The notes beneath the pieces are model-generated. The model was given only the letters and a program-made list of their open reading frames with translations. It did no database searches and was not told the origin of the DNA. Made by a program: the position numbers and the translations under genes. 58,503 nt of DNA from Candidatus Omnitrophota bacterium (lineage in GTDB: Bacteria; Omnitrophota; Gorgyraeia; Aquiviventales; Aquiviventaceae). Positions 36,889 through 44,410 of the stretch are shown piece by piece (the first letter of the stretch is position 1; the number at the start of each line of letters is the position of its first letter). Location: NCBI GenBank assembly GCA_016190215.1, contig JACPRA010000024.1, positions 1-58,503 on the forward strand, read 5' to 3'.

Positions 36889-37328
36889 TACGACTTCGAA
36901 ACCACAATCTCGTCTCCCCGCACGTGCACTTGGTAGGCCTCAAGCGGCCTGGGGGGCGGTCCGGAGACGACCTGGCCGTTGAGGTCGAACTTGCCGTTGT
37001 GGCAGGCGCACCAGATGCCGCTCGCTTCCTCGTTGTACTGGACGGTGCAGTTCAGGTGGGTGCACACGGCGGAAAACGCCCGGAGATCGCCGTAGGGCGT
37101 ATTCACCAGGATCGCCGGGCGATTGCCGAACCGAAAGATCCGGGCGGTGTTGGTCGCCAGCTCCCCCACCTTGGCGGCCACGACGCTGGACACCGTCACC
37201 TCGCTGAGCCGCGGAGGAGCGAGATAGCGCGCCACCGGATAGAAGGCCGCCCCGAAGAGGGCCAGCACCCCACCCTTCAGCAGATACCGCAAAAATGCCC
37301 GCCGGCTGACGAATTCCTTGGGGCACAT
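36888..37328 (-). CDS. Rieske [2Fe-2S] protein of the bc complex
   Basis: 146 aa from ATG 37328 (the track begins at a TTG one codon earlier). An N-terminal twin-Arg-like SRRAFLRYLLKGGVLALFGA segment provides the membrane anchor. The cluster motif is CTHLNC and CACHNG, giving two Cys and two His ligands and the disulfide cysteines. The C-terminal GPPPRPLEAYQV is typical of Rieske folds. The start overlaps the stop of the beta-barrel gene, showing that the barrel, Rieske, cytochrome b and nonaheme cytochrome are one operon. Confidence 0.95.
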   Translation of the reverse strand: MCPKEFVSRRAFLRYLLKGGVLALFGAAFYPVARYLAPPRLSEVTVSSVVAAKVGELATNTARIFRFGNRPAILVNTPYGDLRAFSAVCTHLNCTVQYNEEASGIWCACHNGKFDLNGQVVSGPPPRPLEAYQVHVRGDEIVVSKS

Positions 37329-39430
37329 CAAAACTTCTGCGACACCTCAAACCAGAGGACGTGAGCGGTGTATTCGCCACCCTCGACGTTTTCATTCGGG
37401 TTATAGGTGTAGAGGTTGTACTCGGCCCCGACGGACGTATCCTGCAGCTTCACCGGCGACCATTTCACGCCGGTCGTGAGATCGAGCTTATGGAAGTCGG
37501 CCCCGTACGGCATCGCGGTATTGGCAAAGTCATTGAAGTTCTCCGCCCAGGAGTACTGCATGGTGCCGTTCAGCATCACGTTGGGCTTGAACGCATAGTC
37601 CGCGCCGAACATCCAGGTGTTCACATCCGCATTAAACGCCGGGATGGTGTACACCGGGAGGTTGCTCCCGGGATTCATCGACGTCAACCGCGCCGGCGTG
37701 GTCATCGAGGCGGTCTGCCGCGAAAACGTCGCCGTGGTCACCAGGTCGCGCGCCGGCTGCAGCATGACGTCGAACGTGTAGATATTGGAGAGCGACCCGG
37801 TTTTGGCGATGGACTGGCTTTCGGCTCGGGTCGCGTACGTGTCCGCCCGAAGCTGGTAGCGGAAGGACGGCCGAAACCACCGGCAGGGCTTGAGTGTGAT
37901 CCGCGTGGAGAACTCATCCGTGTGGGTGCTTTGCCCGTCGAAGAACGCCGAGCGGGCGCCGGAGGCTACGGTTTCCCGCTGATCGTCATAGTCGTTGTTA
38001 TGCACCCGATGCCGCACCTGGGAGGTGAGATCGAGGAACGGCCAGGGGTTCGTCCGCCCGCCCAACGTCCAGGCGCTGCGTTGCACATGCGTCACGGTCT
38101 CTCGCGTAAAGACCTCCGTCGCCACCGCATCGTTGCCGGTATCCGGGCCGTCCAGGCTCTGGCGATCCTCCCGCAGCAGCATGCGGGATTGCTCAAACTC
38201 CAATTCCGTGTACAGCGCTGTCCGCGGGACGCCGGTGAATCGCAGGGACAGCCCCTCCCCCCACCGCGCCGTTTTCGCATCCGCCAGCGTCACCTCTTGG
38301 TGATCCATCACTTGATCGAAGGCCTCGGGAGAAGACACATATTCCGAATACCACGGATAGACGGAATTGCCGTGGCGCGTGATGACCTCGGATTTGAGCT
38401 TGGCCCCGAAGCTGACCGTCTGCCACGGGTTGAAGGTGACGTGCTGCACCCAGGCGTGCGAGTCGTAGTCGTTGTCCGCCCGGGCGTTGATTTTGTTTTC
38501 GCCGCGCGAGAAGTTCGTAATGACGCCGGCCGCGTTCGTCTCCGTCATCGTTTCCGTCTCGCGGTTCTTCAGATGGTTGAAATGATAGCCCGACGACATC
38601 AGCACCTTGTCTTCCAGGAAGCTGCGCTCGCCTCCCAACGTGGTGGCCAAGAGGATGGCTTGCGGTCCTTGATTCTGCTGCCGGACCTTCGTGTCGGACG
38701 CCACCCCCGTGTTCGCCAGGTACCGCTCCTCCCGCAGGGTCTCGATGCGGGTAAATTCCCACCGCTGCTCCCCGTGCACGTTAAACCCGGCGAGGTCGTC
38801 TTTCTTCGCCTTCACGACAAAGGAGTCCACGGTCTCATTGACCTCCTGCCAGGACGGCCCGATGTTGCGCGCCTCGCCGACTTCCTTCACCGACGTCCAC
38901 GTCAGGCGCGATTTGGCGCCCTCTTTGAACTCCCGCTCATATTCCAACGCCAGCTCCGGCCAGCCCTCGAGCGTCAACCCCGTCTCAAACCCGAACTTCC
39001 CGATGTCCAATCGCAGGTCTTTATCCGTGGTGGGCAATTGGAAGGTCGCAAACCGGCGATGCGCGCCGGCGCCGTTATCGAAATACTTCCGGAATTCCGA
39101 GTAGCCGAAGTCGAAGAACCCCACGTCCTCTTTTTTGATGGCCAGCTCCGCCCCGAAATCATTGGCGCCGATGAGGGCGTGCCCTGCTCCGGACACTTCG
39201 ATGCCGTCCGGCGACGTGAAGTGCCCGGAAGCGTCCTTGATGCCGCCCGCATAGCCGTCATTCATCCAGTGATGGGCCCGAAACTTCCCGGCATCTCCGT
39301 CCACGGCGATGTACCGCATCGGCACCACTGTGATGGAGCCCTCGGCATCTGCGGCGTCGGCCGCGCGCCCTCCCGCGCACGCGCTCACGCCCAGGACGAC
39401 CGCCACTGCCCAGCACCTTGCGGCACGCAT
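37328..39430 (-). CDS. PioB/MtrB-family outer-membrane beta-barrel
   Basis: 700 aa, with signal peptide RAARCWAVAVVLGVSACAGG and many amphipathic strands with alternating aromatics (RFRPSFRYQLRAD-type repeats, NTWMFGADYAFKPNVMLNGT). It ends with a C-terminal Phe, WFEVSQKF, as expected for an outer-membrane barrel inserted by BAM. The N-terminal half contains FGYSEFRKYFDN- and ALEYEREFKEGAKSRLTW-type segments seen in MtrB/PioB/DmsF proteins. Such barrels sheath a periplasmic MtrA/PioA cytochrome to carry electrons across the outer membrane. It lies 25 nt after the DmsE-like cytochrome gene, with a GAGGAGG ribosome site. Confidence 0.87.
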   Translation of the reverse strand: MRAARCWAVAVVLGVSACAGGRAADAADAEGSITVVPMRYIAVDGDAGKFRAHHWMNDGYAGGIKDASGHFTSPDGIEVSGAGHALIGANDFGAELAIKKEDVGFFDFGYSEFRKYFDNGAGAHRRFATFQLPTTDKDLRLDIGKFGFETGLTLEGWPELALEYEREFKEGAKSRLTWTSVKEVGEARNIGPSWQEVNETVDSFVVKAKKDDLAGFNVHGEQRWEFTRIETLREERYLANTGVASDTKVRQQNQGPQAILLATTLGGERSFLEDKVLMSSGYHFNHLKNRETETMTETNAAGVITNFSRGENKINARADNDYDSHAWVQHVTFNPWQTVSFGAKLKSEVITRHGNSVYPWYSEYVSSPEAFDQVMDHQEVTLADAKTARWGEGLSLRFTGVPRTALYTELEFEQSRMLLREDRQSLDGPDTGNDAVATEVFTRETVTHVQRSAWTLGGRTNPWPFLDLTSQVRHRVHNNDYDDQRETVASGARSAFFDGQSTHTDEFSTRITLKPCRWFRPSFRYQLRADTYATRAESQSIAKTGSLSNIYTFDVMLQPARDLVTTATFSRQTASMTTPARLTSMNPGSNLPVYTIPAFNADVNTWMFGADYAFKPNVMLNGTMQYSWAENFNDFANTAMPYGADFHKLDLTTGVKWSPVKLQDTSVGAEYNLYTYNPNENVEGGEYTAHVLWFEVSQKF

Positions 39431-39455
39431 TCAGGACCTCCTCTTCTGATGATGA

Positions 39456-40631
39456 TTAATAACGCAGGTGTTCGTCAAAATTCGAGCCGTGGACCGCCGT
39501 ATGACACCCGGCGCTGAAACAGGTGCCTTGATTCAATCGGCTGGCATGGCCGGACCCGCCGATCGTCGGGAAGTTGGTCTGCGTATGGCAGCGCAAACAC
39601 AGGTTGGCATCGCGCGCGAGCAGCATCTTTTCATGGATCGACCCGTGGACCTTGTGGCAGGTCGTGCAGCCCTCGCGCAGCGCCTCATGCTCATTCACGA
39701 ACGGGCCGCGCTGGTCCTTATGGCACTTGAAGCACGTTTCGTTGATGTCCTTGAGCGAGGTGGCGGACCAGGGACGCACGTCAGGCGAGTGCGGGCTGTG
39801 GCAATCCGTGCAGCTCATCTTGCCTTCCACGACCGGATGGTGGTGGGGGAGGCGGAATTCCGCCTTCTTGTCGAGATGGCAGGCAAAGCAGGTGCTGGGG
39901 TCCTTGCTGGGATTGATGATGCCGCCCACCCCGCGTCCGCCGCCGGCGTCCACGTGCAGGCTGCCGGGCCCATGACAGGTCTCGCAGCCTTGCGCCTTGA
40001 CGTCCTCACCCGGGATGCTGATTCTGGCGTGGGTGGATTGTTGAAATTCCTTGAACTGCTTGACATGGCAGGCCGCGCAGGTTTCCGTGCCGACATACTC
40101 GGCGGGCGCCTTCTCAGGCTCCTCGGCCTGGGCATCCGGCACCAGCCAGTCCTCCCAACGGGAGGACGGCTTGGGCGGTGCGTCGTCCGCGGCGGGGAGG
40201 GCCGGCTCGGGCACGGCGGGAGCGGACGCCTCGGGAGCGGCGGCAGGTTCGGCCGACGCCTGCGGCTGGCCGACCGGCCGAGAGTCGGGATCGCTGGGAT
40301 CCGTGCCGGCCTTCAGCTCCTCGCCGATCGGCGCGCCGTCCGCATCCGGATCGGCCTGCTCCGCCGCTCGCAGATCCTCGACCGTCAGCTTCTTGGCGCC
40401 GAGATCCGCCTTCCATTGTTGCAAGGCCCGACCATAGCCGTTGAGGTCGCCTCGCTTGCCGATGGCGCCCTGGTGGCAGATGGTGCAGGAGTACGCCTTC
40501 GGGTCTTTATCCGGATAGGCTTGCTTGTACGTTTTGAGGTTGTCAATCGTCGCCCAAGCGGATGGACTGAAGCTGAGCCAGCAGCCGGCCAGGAGGAGAC
40601 CGGCGACGCCGGCGCGATGGGATGATGCCAT
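39456..40631 (-). CDS. DmsE/PioA-like periplasmic multiheme cytochrome c
   Basis: 391 aa with signal peptide (GVAGLLLAGCWLSFSPSAWA). I count eight CxxCH motifs (CTICH, CAACH, CETCH, CFACH, CTDCH, CFKCH, CTTCH, CLRCH) plus a terminal CFSAGCH (Cx4CH) in the family's NQGTCFSAGCHTAVHGSNF end, so nine visible heme sites against ten in typical DmsE/MtrA. The N-terminus adds one heme, an Asp-rich calcium-type repeat (DPDADGAPIGEELKAGTDPS) and a Pro/Ala linker before the DmsE core begins near EYVGTETCAACH. Long N-terminal extensions are also known in PioA. Together with the barrel it forms the outer-membrane electron conduit. Confidence 0.9.
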   Translation of the reverse strand: MASSHRAGVAGLLLAGCWLSFSPSAWATIDNLKTYKQAYPDKDPKAYSCTICHQGAIGKRGDLNGYGRALQQWKADLGAKKLTVEDLRAAEQADPDADGAPIGEELKAGTDPSDPDSRPVGQPQASAEPAAAPEASAPAVPEPALPAADDAPPKPSSRWEDWLVPDAQAEEPEKAPAEYVGTETCAACHVKQFKEFQQSTHARISIPGEDVKAQGCETCHGPGSLHVDAGGGRGVGGIINPSKDPSTCFACHLDKKAEFRLPHHHPVVEGKMSCTDCHSPHSPDVRPWSATSLKDINETCFKCHKDQRGPFVNEHEALREGCTTCHKVHGSIHEKMLLARDANLCLRCHTQTNFPTIGGSGHASRLNQGTCFSAGCHTAVHGSNFDEHLRY

Positions 40632-40780
40632 TCAGCGAACTCCCTTCTGTGTGGACATGAGCGGTGTCTAGGCTTGCTTCTATGTGTTGAGGTTCTCAAT
40701 CGTCGCGGAGGCGGCGCGGGGACAGCTCAGCATCACGCAGAGTGCGGAGAGTGAAAAGAACGCGATCCGTGTAGCGGGAG

Positions 40781-40819
40781 GCATGAAGATTTATATGTAT
40801 TGTAATGTAATCTTCATGC
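40781..40819. repeat. 11-bp inverted repeat overlapping the hemerythrin-gene stop codon
   Basis: GCATGAAGATT (40781-40791) and AATCTTCATGC (40809-40819) are exact reverse complements around an AT-rich 17-nt loop. The right arm contains the stop codon of the hemerythrin gene, and the loop contains the -10 of the promoter for the cytochrome genes. No T-tract follows. It could be a terminator, an operator for the downstream promoter, or both. Confidence 0.6.
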
Positions 40820-40826
40820 TTTACAA
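40799..40826 (-). promoter_or_regulatory. Promoter for the outer-membrane conduit/bc operon
   Basis: Coding strand TTGTAA (40826-40821), 16-bp spacer, TACAAT (40804-40799), within an AT-rich island in otherwise GC-rich DNA. The predicted start near 40792 gives a leader of about 160 nt before the DmsE-like ATG at 40631. That leader (40632-40791) holds no gene. Confidence 0.6.
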
Positions 40827-41488
40827 CTGTTTTTCAGCCCAATGTCGTCGGGGCCCAAGAACGCTTCGACCCCGGCCGCGCCCTCCAACCGCCGAAGCAG
40901 CGCCTCCGAGTCCAGCCCGTGGCGCCACGCCACTTCATCCAGGCAATCGCAGCCCTCATACGGCAGGCTGACGAACAGCTCGTCAAACACCGGCCGGGTG
41001 GTGGGAAACGCCCGGACGATCCGATTGACCGTCATCGCCTCATTCAGCGGGATGTCTGACGCCGGCGCGGACATGCCGCCGCTCTCCTTCAGCAACCGTT
41101 CCAGCAACGGAAACAATTCGGCCTCCTCGTCCGCCATATGGCGGCGCAGCCCGTCAATCACCTGGCGGAGCATCGCAGCGAGCTTCGGAAACGGGATAAC
41201 CTCCTCCTGCAGGAACAACCGGTGCAACTCCCGGAGCCGTTCCGGTTCGTCGCGATGCTCCACGTGCGAGCGGTCGAGCGCGGCGCGCTCGCCCGCCGTC
41301 AGCGTGCGGCAGCGAGCTACCAGCTCCTCCTCTCGCCTCAGGTGATCCCGTAATTGGCTGGCTAAAGAATGAACCATTTCGCGCAGGACAAACCACGTCC
41401 CTTCCCCCATCCGCAGGGCGACATCCATGACGTCCAATTTCGAGCGCAGCACCTGATGGTCGCGCCGCAGCCGTTCAATCGGCTCCAT
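40814..41488 (-). CDS. Hemerythrin-HHE protein with C-terminal ScdA_N (DUF542) domain, RIC-like
   Basis: 224 aa. Residues 1 to about 140 are a four-helix HHE di-iron domain with His/Glu ligands in RLRRDHQVLRSKLDV, LRDHLRREEELV, SHVEHRDEPERL and RHMADEEAELFPLLE. The C-terminal part (about 150-210) matches the ScdA_N/DUF542 domain: NEAMTVNRIVRAFPTTRPVF and EGCDCLDEVAWRHGL. RIC proteins (YtfE/ScdA), which repair Fe-S clusters after nitrosative damage, carry ScdA_N at the N-terminus, so the order here is reversed. Location directly behind site D supports a nitrosative-stress role. A plain O2- or NO-binding hemerythrin is the alternative. Confidence 0.82.
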   Translation of the reverse strand: MEPIERLRRDHQVLRSKLDVMDVALRMGEGTWFVLREMVHSLASQLRDHLRREEELVARCRTLTAGERAALDRSHVEHRDEPERLRELHRLFLQEEVIPFPKLAAMLRQVIDGLRRHMADEEAELFPLLERLLKESGGMSAPASDIPLNEAMTVNRIVRAFPTTRPVFDELFVSLPYEGCDCLDEVAWRHGLDSEALLRRLEGAAGVEAFLGPDDIGLKNSCKA

Positions 41489-41520
41489 CGGGAGGCTCCT
41501 TCACCTTGATGGCTGACCCA

Positions 41521-41562
41521 AGGCTAACACGGCACAATTCCGCGCTCCATGATGTGGATCAT
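41521..41562 (-). promoter_or_regulatory. FNR/DNR-type site D and promoter of the hemerythrin/RIC-like gene
   Basis: ATGAT-GTGG-ATCAT (41549-41562) has perfect 5-bp arms. Exactly 22 bp downstream on the coding strand is TAGCCT (41526-41521), preceded by TGT as an extended -10. The predicted start near 41514 leaves a leader of about 26 nt. Confidence 0.72.
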
Positions 41563-41594
41563 AGAACTCTGAAGATGGAAGGGCGGTGGAAAGA

Positions 41595-42236
41595 TCAGGC
41601 TTCGGCGAGCTGCTCCAGCGCGGCAGGCTGGAGAATAGTCGTCGAACCGCGGGAGGAGGAGAGGATCTTGCGTTTTTTCAGATCGCTCAGCACGCGGATG
41701 GCGGTTTCCACCGTCGTGCCGGCCAATTCGGCCAGTTCGTGCTTGGTTAGGGGGATCGTCGTGCCGAACTTGCCGGACAGCGTCAGCAGCGCTTGCGCGA
41801 GGCGCCGCTCCACCGGATCGTAGAGCATGCAGCTTTTATGCTCCACCTGGCGGAGCCGCTCGCAGAACACGCCCAGCGCGTCCTCGAGGAACGTCGGGTT
41901 GCGCTGCAGGAGATCATGGAACGCGGCGATCGGAATCCGGAGGACGACCGTGTCCGTCGCCGCGATGGCATTGACGGGATAGGGTTGCCGATCCAGCGCG
42001 GGCAGGCAGCAGAAACTTTCGCGCGGCGTCATCACGCAGGTGGTGGCGGCCTGCCCCCCTTCCAAAAACTTCATCAGGTGCACGCGGCCGGTCCTGACGA
42101 CCCACACGGCGTCCGCCGGATCGCCGGCGCGGAAGACGGTTTGCCCCTTGGCAAAACGCTGCTCGCGGGACATGGCGGCGAGCCGCGTCCGTTCAGCCGG
42201 GGTAAGGCGCTTGAAGATCTCAACTCCTTCGAGCAT
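41595..42236 (-). CDS. Crp/Fnr-family transcriptional regulator (DNR/HcpR-like candidate)
   Basis: 213 aa from ATG 42236, chosen because GGAG lies 7 nt upstream; ATG 42242 is the track start. Residues about 10-125 form the cyclic-nucleotide-binding-like beta-roll (KGQTVFRAGDPADAVWVVRT), then a long dimerisation helix and a winged HTH with recognition helix GTTVETAIRVLSDL. The E-x3-R pattern there is the one used by FNR-type proteins to read a TGA half-site. N-terminal FNR iron-sulfur cysteines are absent, so oxygen sensing by an FNR cluster is unlikely and NO sensing through heme is possible. Its gene follows pckG and the winged-helix ORF behind site E, suggesting autoregulation. Confidence 0.88.
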   Translation of the reverse strand: MLEGVEIFKRLTPAERTRLAAMSREQRFAKGQTVFRAGDPADAVWVVRTGRVHLMKFLEGGQAATTCVMTPRESFCCLPALDRQPYPVNAIAATDTVVLRIPIAAFHDLLQRNPTFLEDALGVFCERLRQVEHKSCMLYDPVERRLAQALLTLSGKFGTTIPLTKHELAELAGTTVETAIRVLSDLKKRKILSSSRGSTTILQPAALEQLAEA

Positions 42237-42544
42237 GGGCATGCTCCAGCATAGCGTTCCTGATCGAGGCGGTCAAGCCAGCCGGCCACCACCAGGTCCG
42301 AATCCTGCGCGACGATCTCCACCCACCCGGCGCGGCTGAGGGCCTCCACCGCCATCATCACAAAAATGGCGGGATGCTCCAGCTCGCGGATGAGACACCG
42401 CAGGGTGGCCGATCCGTTCGCTTCCACCCACGCCAGGATTTCGCTTTCGACAGACCCCAACTCGCTCACGACCAGCTCGTGCCGCGCCCCGTTCTCGTCC
42501 GCCGCTGTGCCCCGCCGGTTCACGGAGCAGATCAGATCGCTCAT
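42074..42544 (-). CDS. Small winged-helix-like protein with long 3' overlap into crp (or frameshifted)
   Basis: From ATG 42544 the first 90 residues look like a genuine winged-helix protein (SVESEILAWVEANGSATLRC, IFVMMAVEALSRAGWVEIV). Beyond about residue 90 the ORF continues through the start of crp in another frame, becoming Ser/Pro/Arg-rich (RSSSALPRLNGRGSPPCPAS) as expected for out-of-frame reading. In the crp frame there is a TGA at 42275-42273, just before the crp start, so a single-base indel near the end would yield a compact protein of about 90 aa. Either the overlap of about 160 nt is real or the gene is frameshifted. No family is assigned. Confidence 0.55.
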   Translation of the reverse strand: MSDLICSVNRRGTAADENGARHELVVSELGSVESEILAWVEANGSATLRCLIRELEHPAIFVMMAVEALSRAGWVEIVAQDSDLVVAGWLDRLDQERYAGACPCSKELRSSSALPRLNGRGSPPCPASSVLPRGKPSSAPAIRRTPCGSSGPAACT

Positions 42545-42646
42545 CATCGCCGCCCCCCGCGTTGCGCCGGACATCCTGATGCGCCCGCACCGTCTCTCAG
42601 CGCCCGCCCTTGTGACGGAGTCTCGTCCTCCCTCCAATCCCCGCGC

Positions 42647-44404
42647 TTACCCGCTGCCTTTCAACCGATCCATCAACGCCTGCTGTTCTTCGCGAAGCGC
42701 GCCTGGAAGCCGCTCGCCGAATTTGGAAAAAAAGTCGGTTTGCCGCCGCGCCGCGTCCCGCCAGGCCGCGACGTCCACGTCCAAGAGCGTCTGAAGCCGC
42801 TCCGGCGGCAGGTCCAAACCCTCGGTGTCCAGCGCAGCCGGGGTGGGCAGGTAGCCGATGGGGGTGGCCGCCGCCTCCGCGCTGCCGTGGCAGCGGTCCA
42901 GAATCCACTTGAGCACCCGCATGTTGTCGCCGAAGCCGGGCCAGAGGCAGGCGCCCCGCGCATCCGTCCGGAACCAATTCACCCGGTAGATCCTCGGCGG
43001 CGACGCCAGCCGCGTCCCCATGTCCAGCCAATGGGCGAAATAGTCGGCCATGTTATAGCCGCAGAACGGCAGCATGGCCATGGGGTCCCGCCGCACCACG
43101 CCGGTGGCGCCGGCGGCGGCCGCCGTCGTTTCGGAGTTGAGCGTGGCCCCCAGGTAGACGCCGTGCCGCCACGTGAAGGCTTCATAGACGAGCGGCACCA
43201 GCGTGGACCGGCGGCACCCGAACAGGATCGCAGAGATCGGCACGCCCTCGGGGTCGTTCCAGGCCGGAGAGGTCACCGGGCACTGCGCTATCGGCGCGGT
43301 GAACCGGGCGTTGGGGTGCGCGGCCTTCTGGCCGCTCGCCGGATCCCAGGGCTTGCCCTGCCAATCCGCCATCCCGCGCACGTCGGCGGGACGATCCAAT
43401 CCTTCCCACCACACGGTCCGGTCGGCGGCCAAAGCCACGTTGGTGAAAATCGTGTTCGTGGCAATCGTCGCCATCATGTTGGGGTTCGTCTTCGCGCTCG
43501 TGCCCGGTGCTACCCCGAAGAACCCGGCTTCCGGGTTGACGGCATAGAGCCGCCCATCGCGCCCGACGCGCAGCCACGCGATGTCATCGCCGACGCACCA
43601 CACTTTGTAGCCGCTGAACCGCCCCGCGGGCTTGAGCATGGCCAGGTTGGTCTTGCCGCACGAGGATGGCAAGGCGCCGGCGACATAGGTGGTCCGCCCG
43701 TGGGGGTCTTCGATCCCCATCACGAACATGTGCTCGGCCAGCCACCCTTCCCGCCGGCCCTGCGCGCCGGCCAGCCGCAGCGCCACGCACTTTTTGCTCA
43801 GCAGCGCGTTGCCGCCGTAGCCGGAGTTGATGCTCCAGACGGCGGATTCCTGCGGAAAGTGGCAGATATAGCGCTGCTCCGGATCCAGCGTCCCGGTCGA
43901 ATGGACGCCCTTGAAAAACTCGGCGGAGGCGCCCAACTGCTCCAGGGCGACGGCGCCCATGCGGGTCATCAGGCGCATATTGACGGCGACGTAGACGCTG
44001 TCGGTCAGCTCGAAACCGACGCGGCTGAACGGCGAGCCGGGAGGCCCCAGGAGATACGGCACGACGTACATCGTCCGCCCGCGCATGGCCCCCTGGAACA
44101 GCCGCCGCAGCGTCGCGTGGGCGTCGTCCGGCGCCATCCAGTTGTTCGTCGGCCCGGCATCGTCGCGATGGGGCGTGCAGATGTAGGTGGATTGCTCGGT
44201 CCGCGCGACATCGCGGGGGTGGGAGCGATGCAGGTACGAGCCGGGGTGGCGCTGCGGGTGCAGCGGCAGCAACTGCCCCTGCGCCACGCCCTCAGCCAGC
44301 AACCGCCGGTATTCCTCGTCGGAACCCTGGAGCCACACGACCCGATCCGGCGCGGTCAGCCGCGCGGTGGCGTCAACCCATTGCCGCACTGCGGGATTGT
44401 TCAT
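42647..44404 (-). CDS. pckG: Phosphoenolpyruvate carboxykinase (GTP)
   Basis: 585 aa, full length for the GTP-dependent family. It converts oxaloacetate and GTP to PEP, CO2 and GDP. Signatures are the P-loop GALPSSCGKTNLAML, the metal/oxaloacetate site VWCVGDDIAWLR, EAGFFGVAPGTSAKTNPNMM, and the reactive-loop segment SGYGGNALLSKKC. The N-terminus MNNPAVRQWVDATARLTAPD fits the family, so ATG 44404 is kept. Site E's predicted transcription start coincides with this ATG, implying a leaderless message. It appears to head an operon with the winged-helix ORF and the Crp/Fnr gene, an unusual partner for a central metabolic enzyme. Confidence 0.95.
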   Translation of the reverse strand: MNNPAVRQWVDATARLTAPDRVVWLQGSDEEYRRLLAEGVAQGQLLPLHPQRHPGSYLHRSHPRDVARTEQSTYICTPHRDDAGPTNNWMAPDDAHATLRRLFQGAMRGRTMYVVPYLLGPPGSPFSRVGFELTDSVYVAVNMRLMTRMGAVALEQLGASAEFFKGVHSTGTLDPEQRYICHFPQESAVWSINSGYGGNALLSKKCVALRLAGAQGRREGWLAEHMFVMGIEDPHGRTTYVAGALPSSCGKTNLAMLKPAGRFSGYKVWCVGDDIAWLRVGRDGRLYAVNPEAGFFGVAPGTSAKTNPNMMATIATNTIFTNVALAADRTVWWEGLDRPADVRGMADWQGKPWDPASGQKAAHPNARFTAPIAQCPVTSPAWNDPEGVPISAILFGCRRSTLVPLVYEAFTWRHGVYLGATLNSETTAAAAGATGVVRRDPMAMLPFCGYNMADYFAHWLDMGTRLASPPRIYRVNWFRTDARGACLWPGFGDNMRVLKWILDRCHGSAEAAATPIGYLPTPAALDTEGLDLPPERLQTLLDVDVAAWRDAARRQTDFFSKFGERLPGALREEQQALMDRLKGSG

Positions 44405-44410
44405 GCGCTC

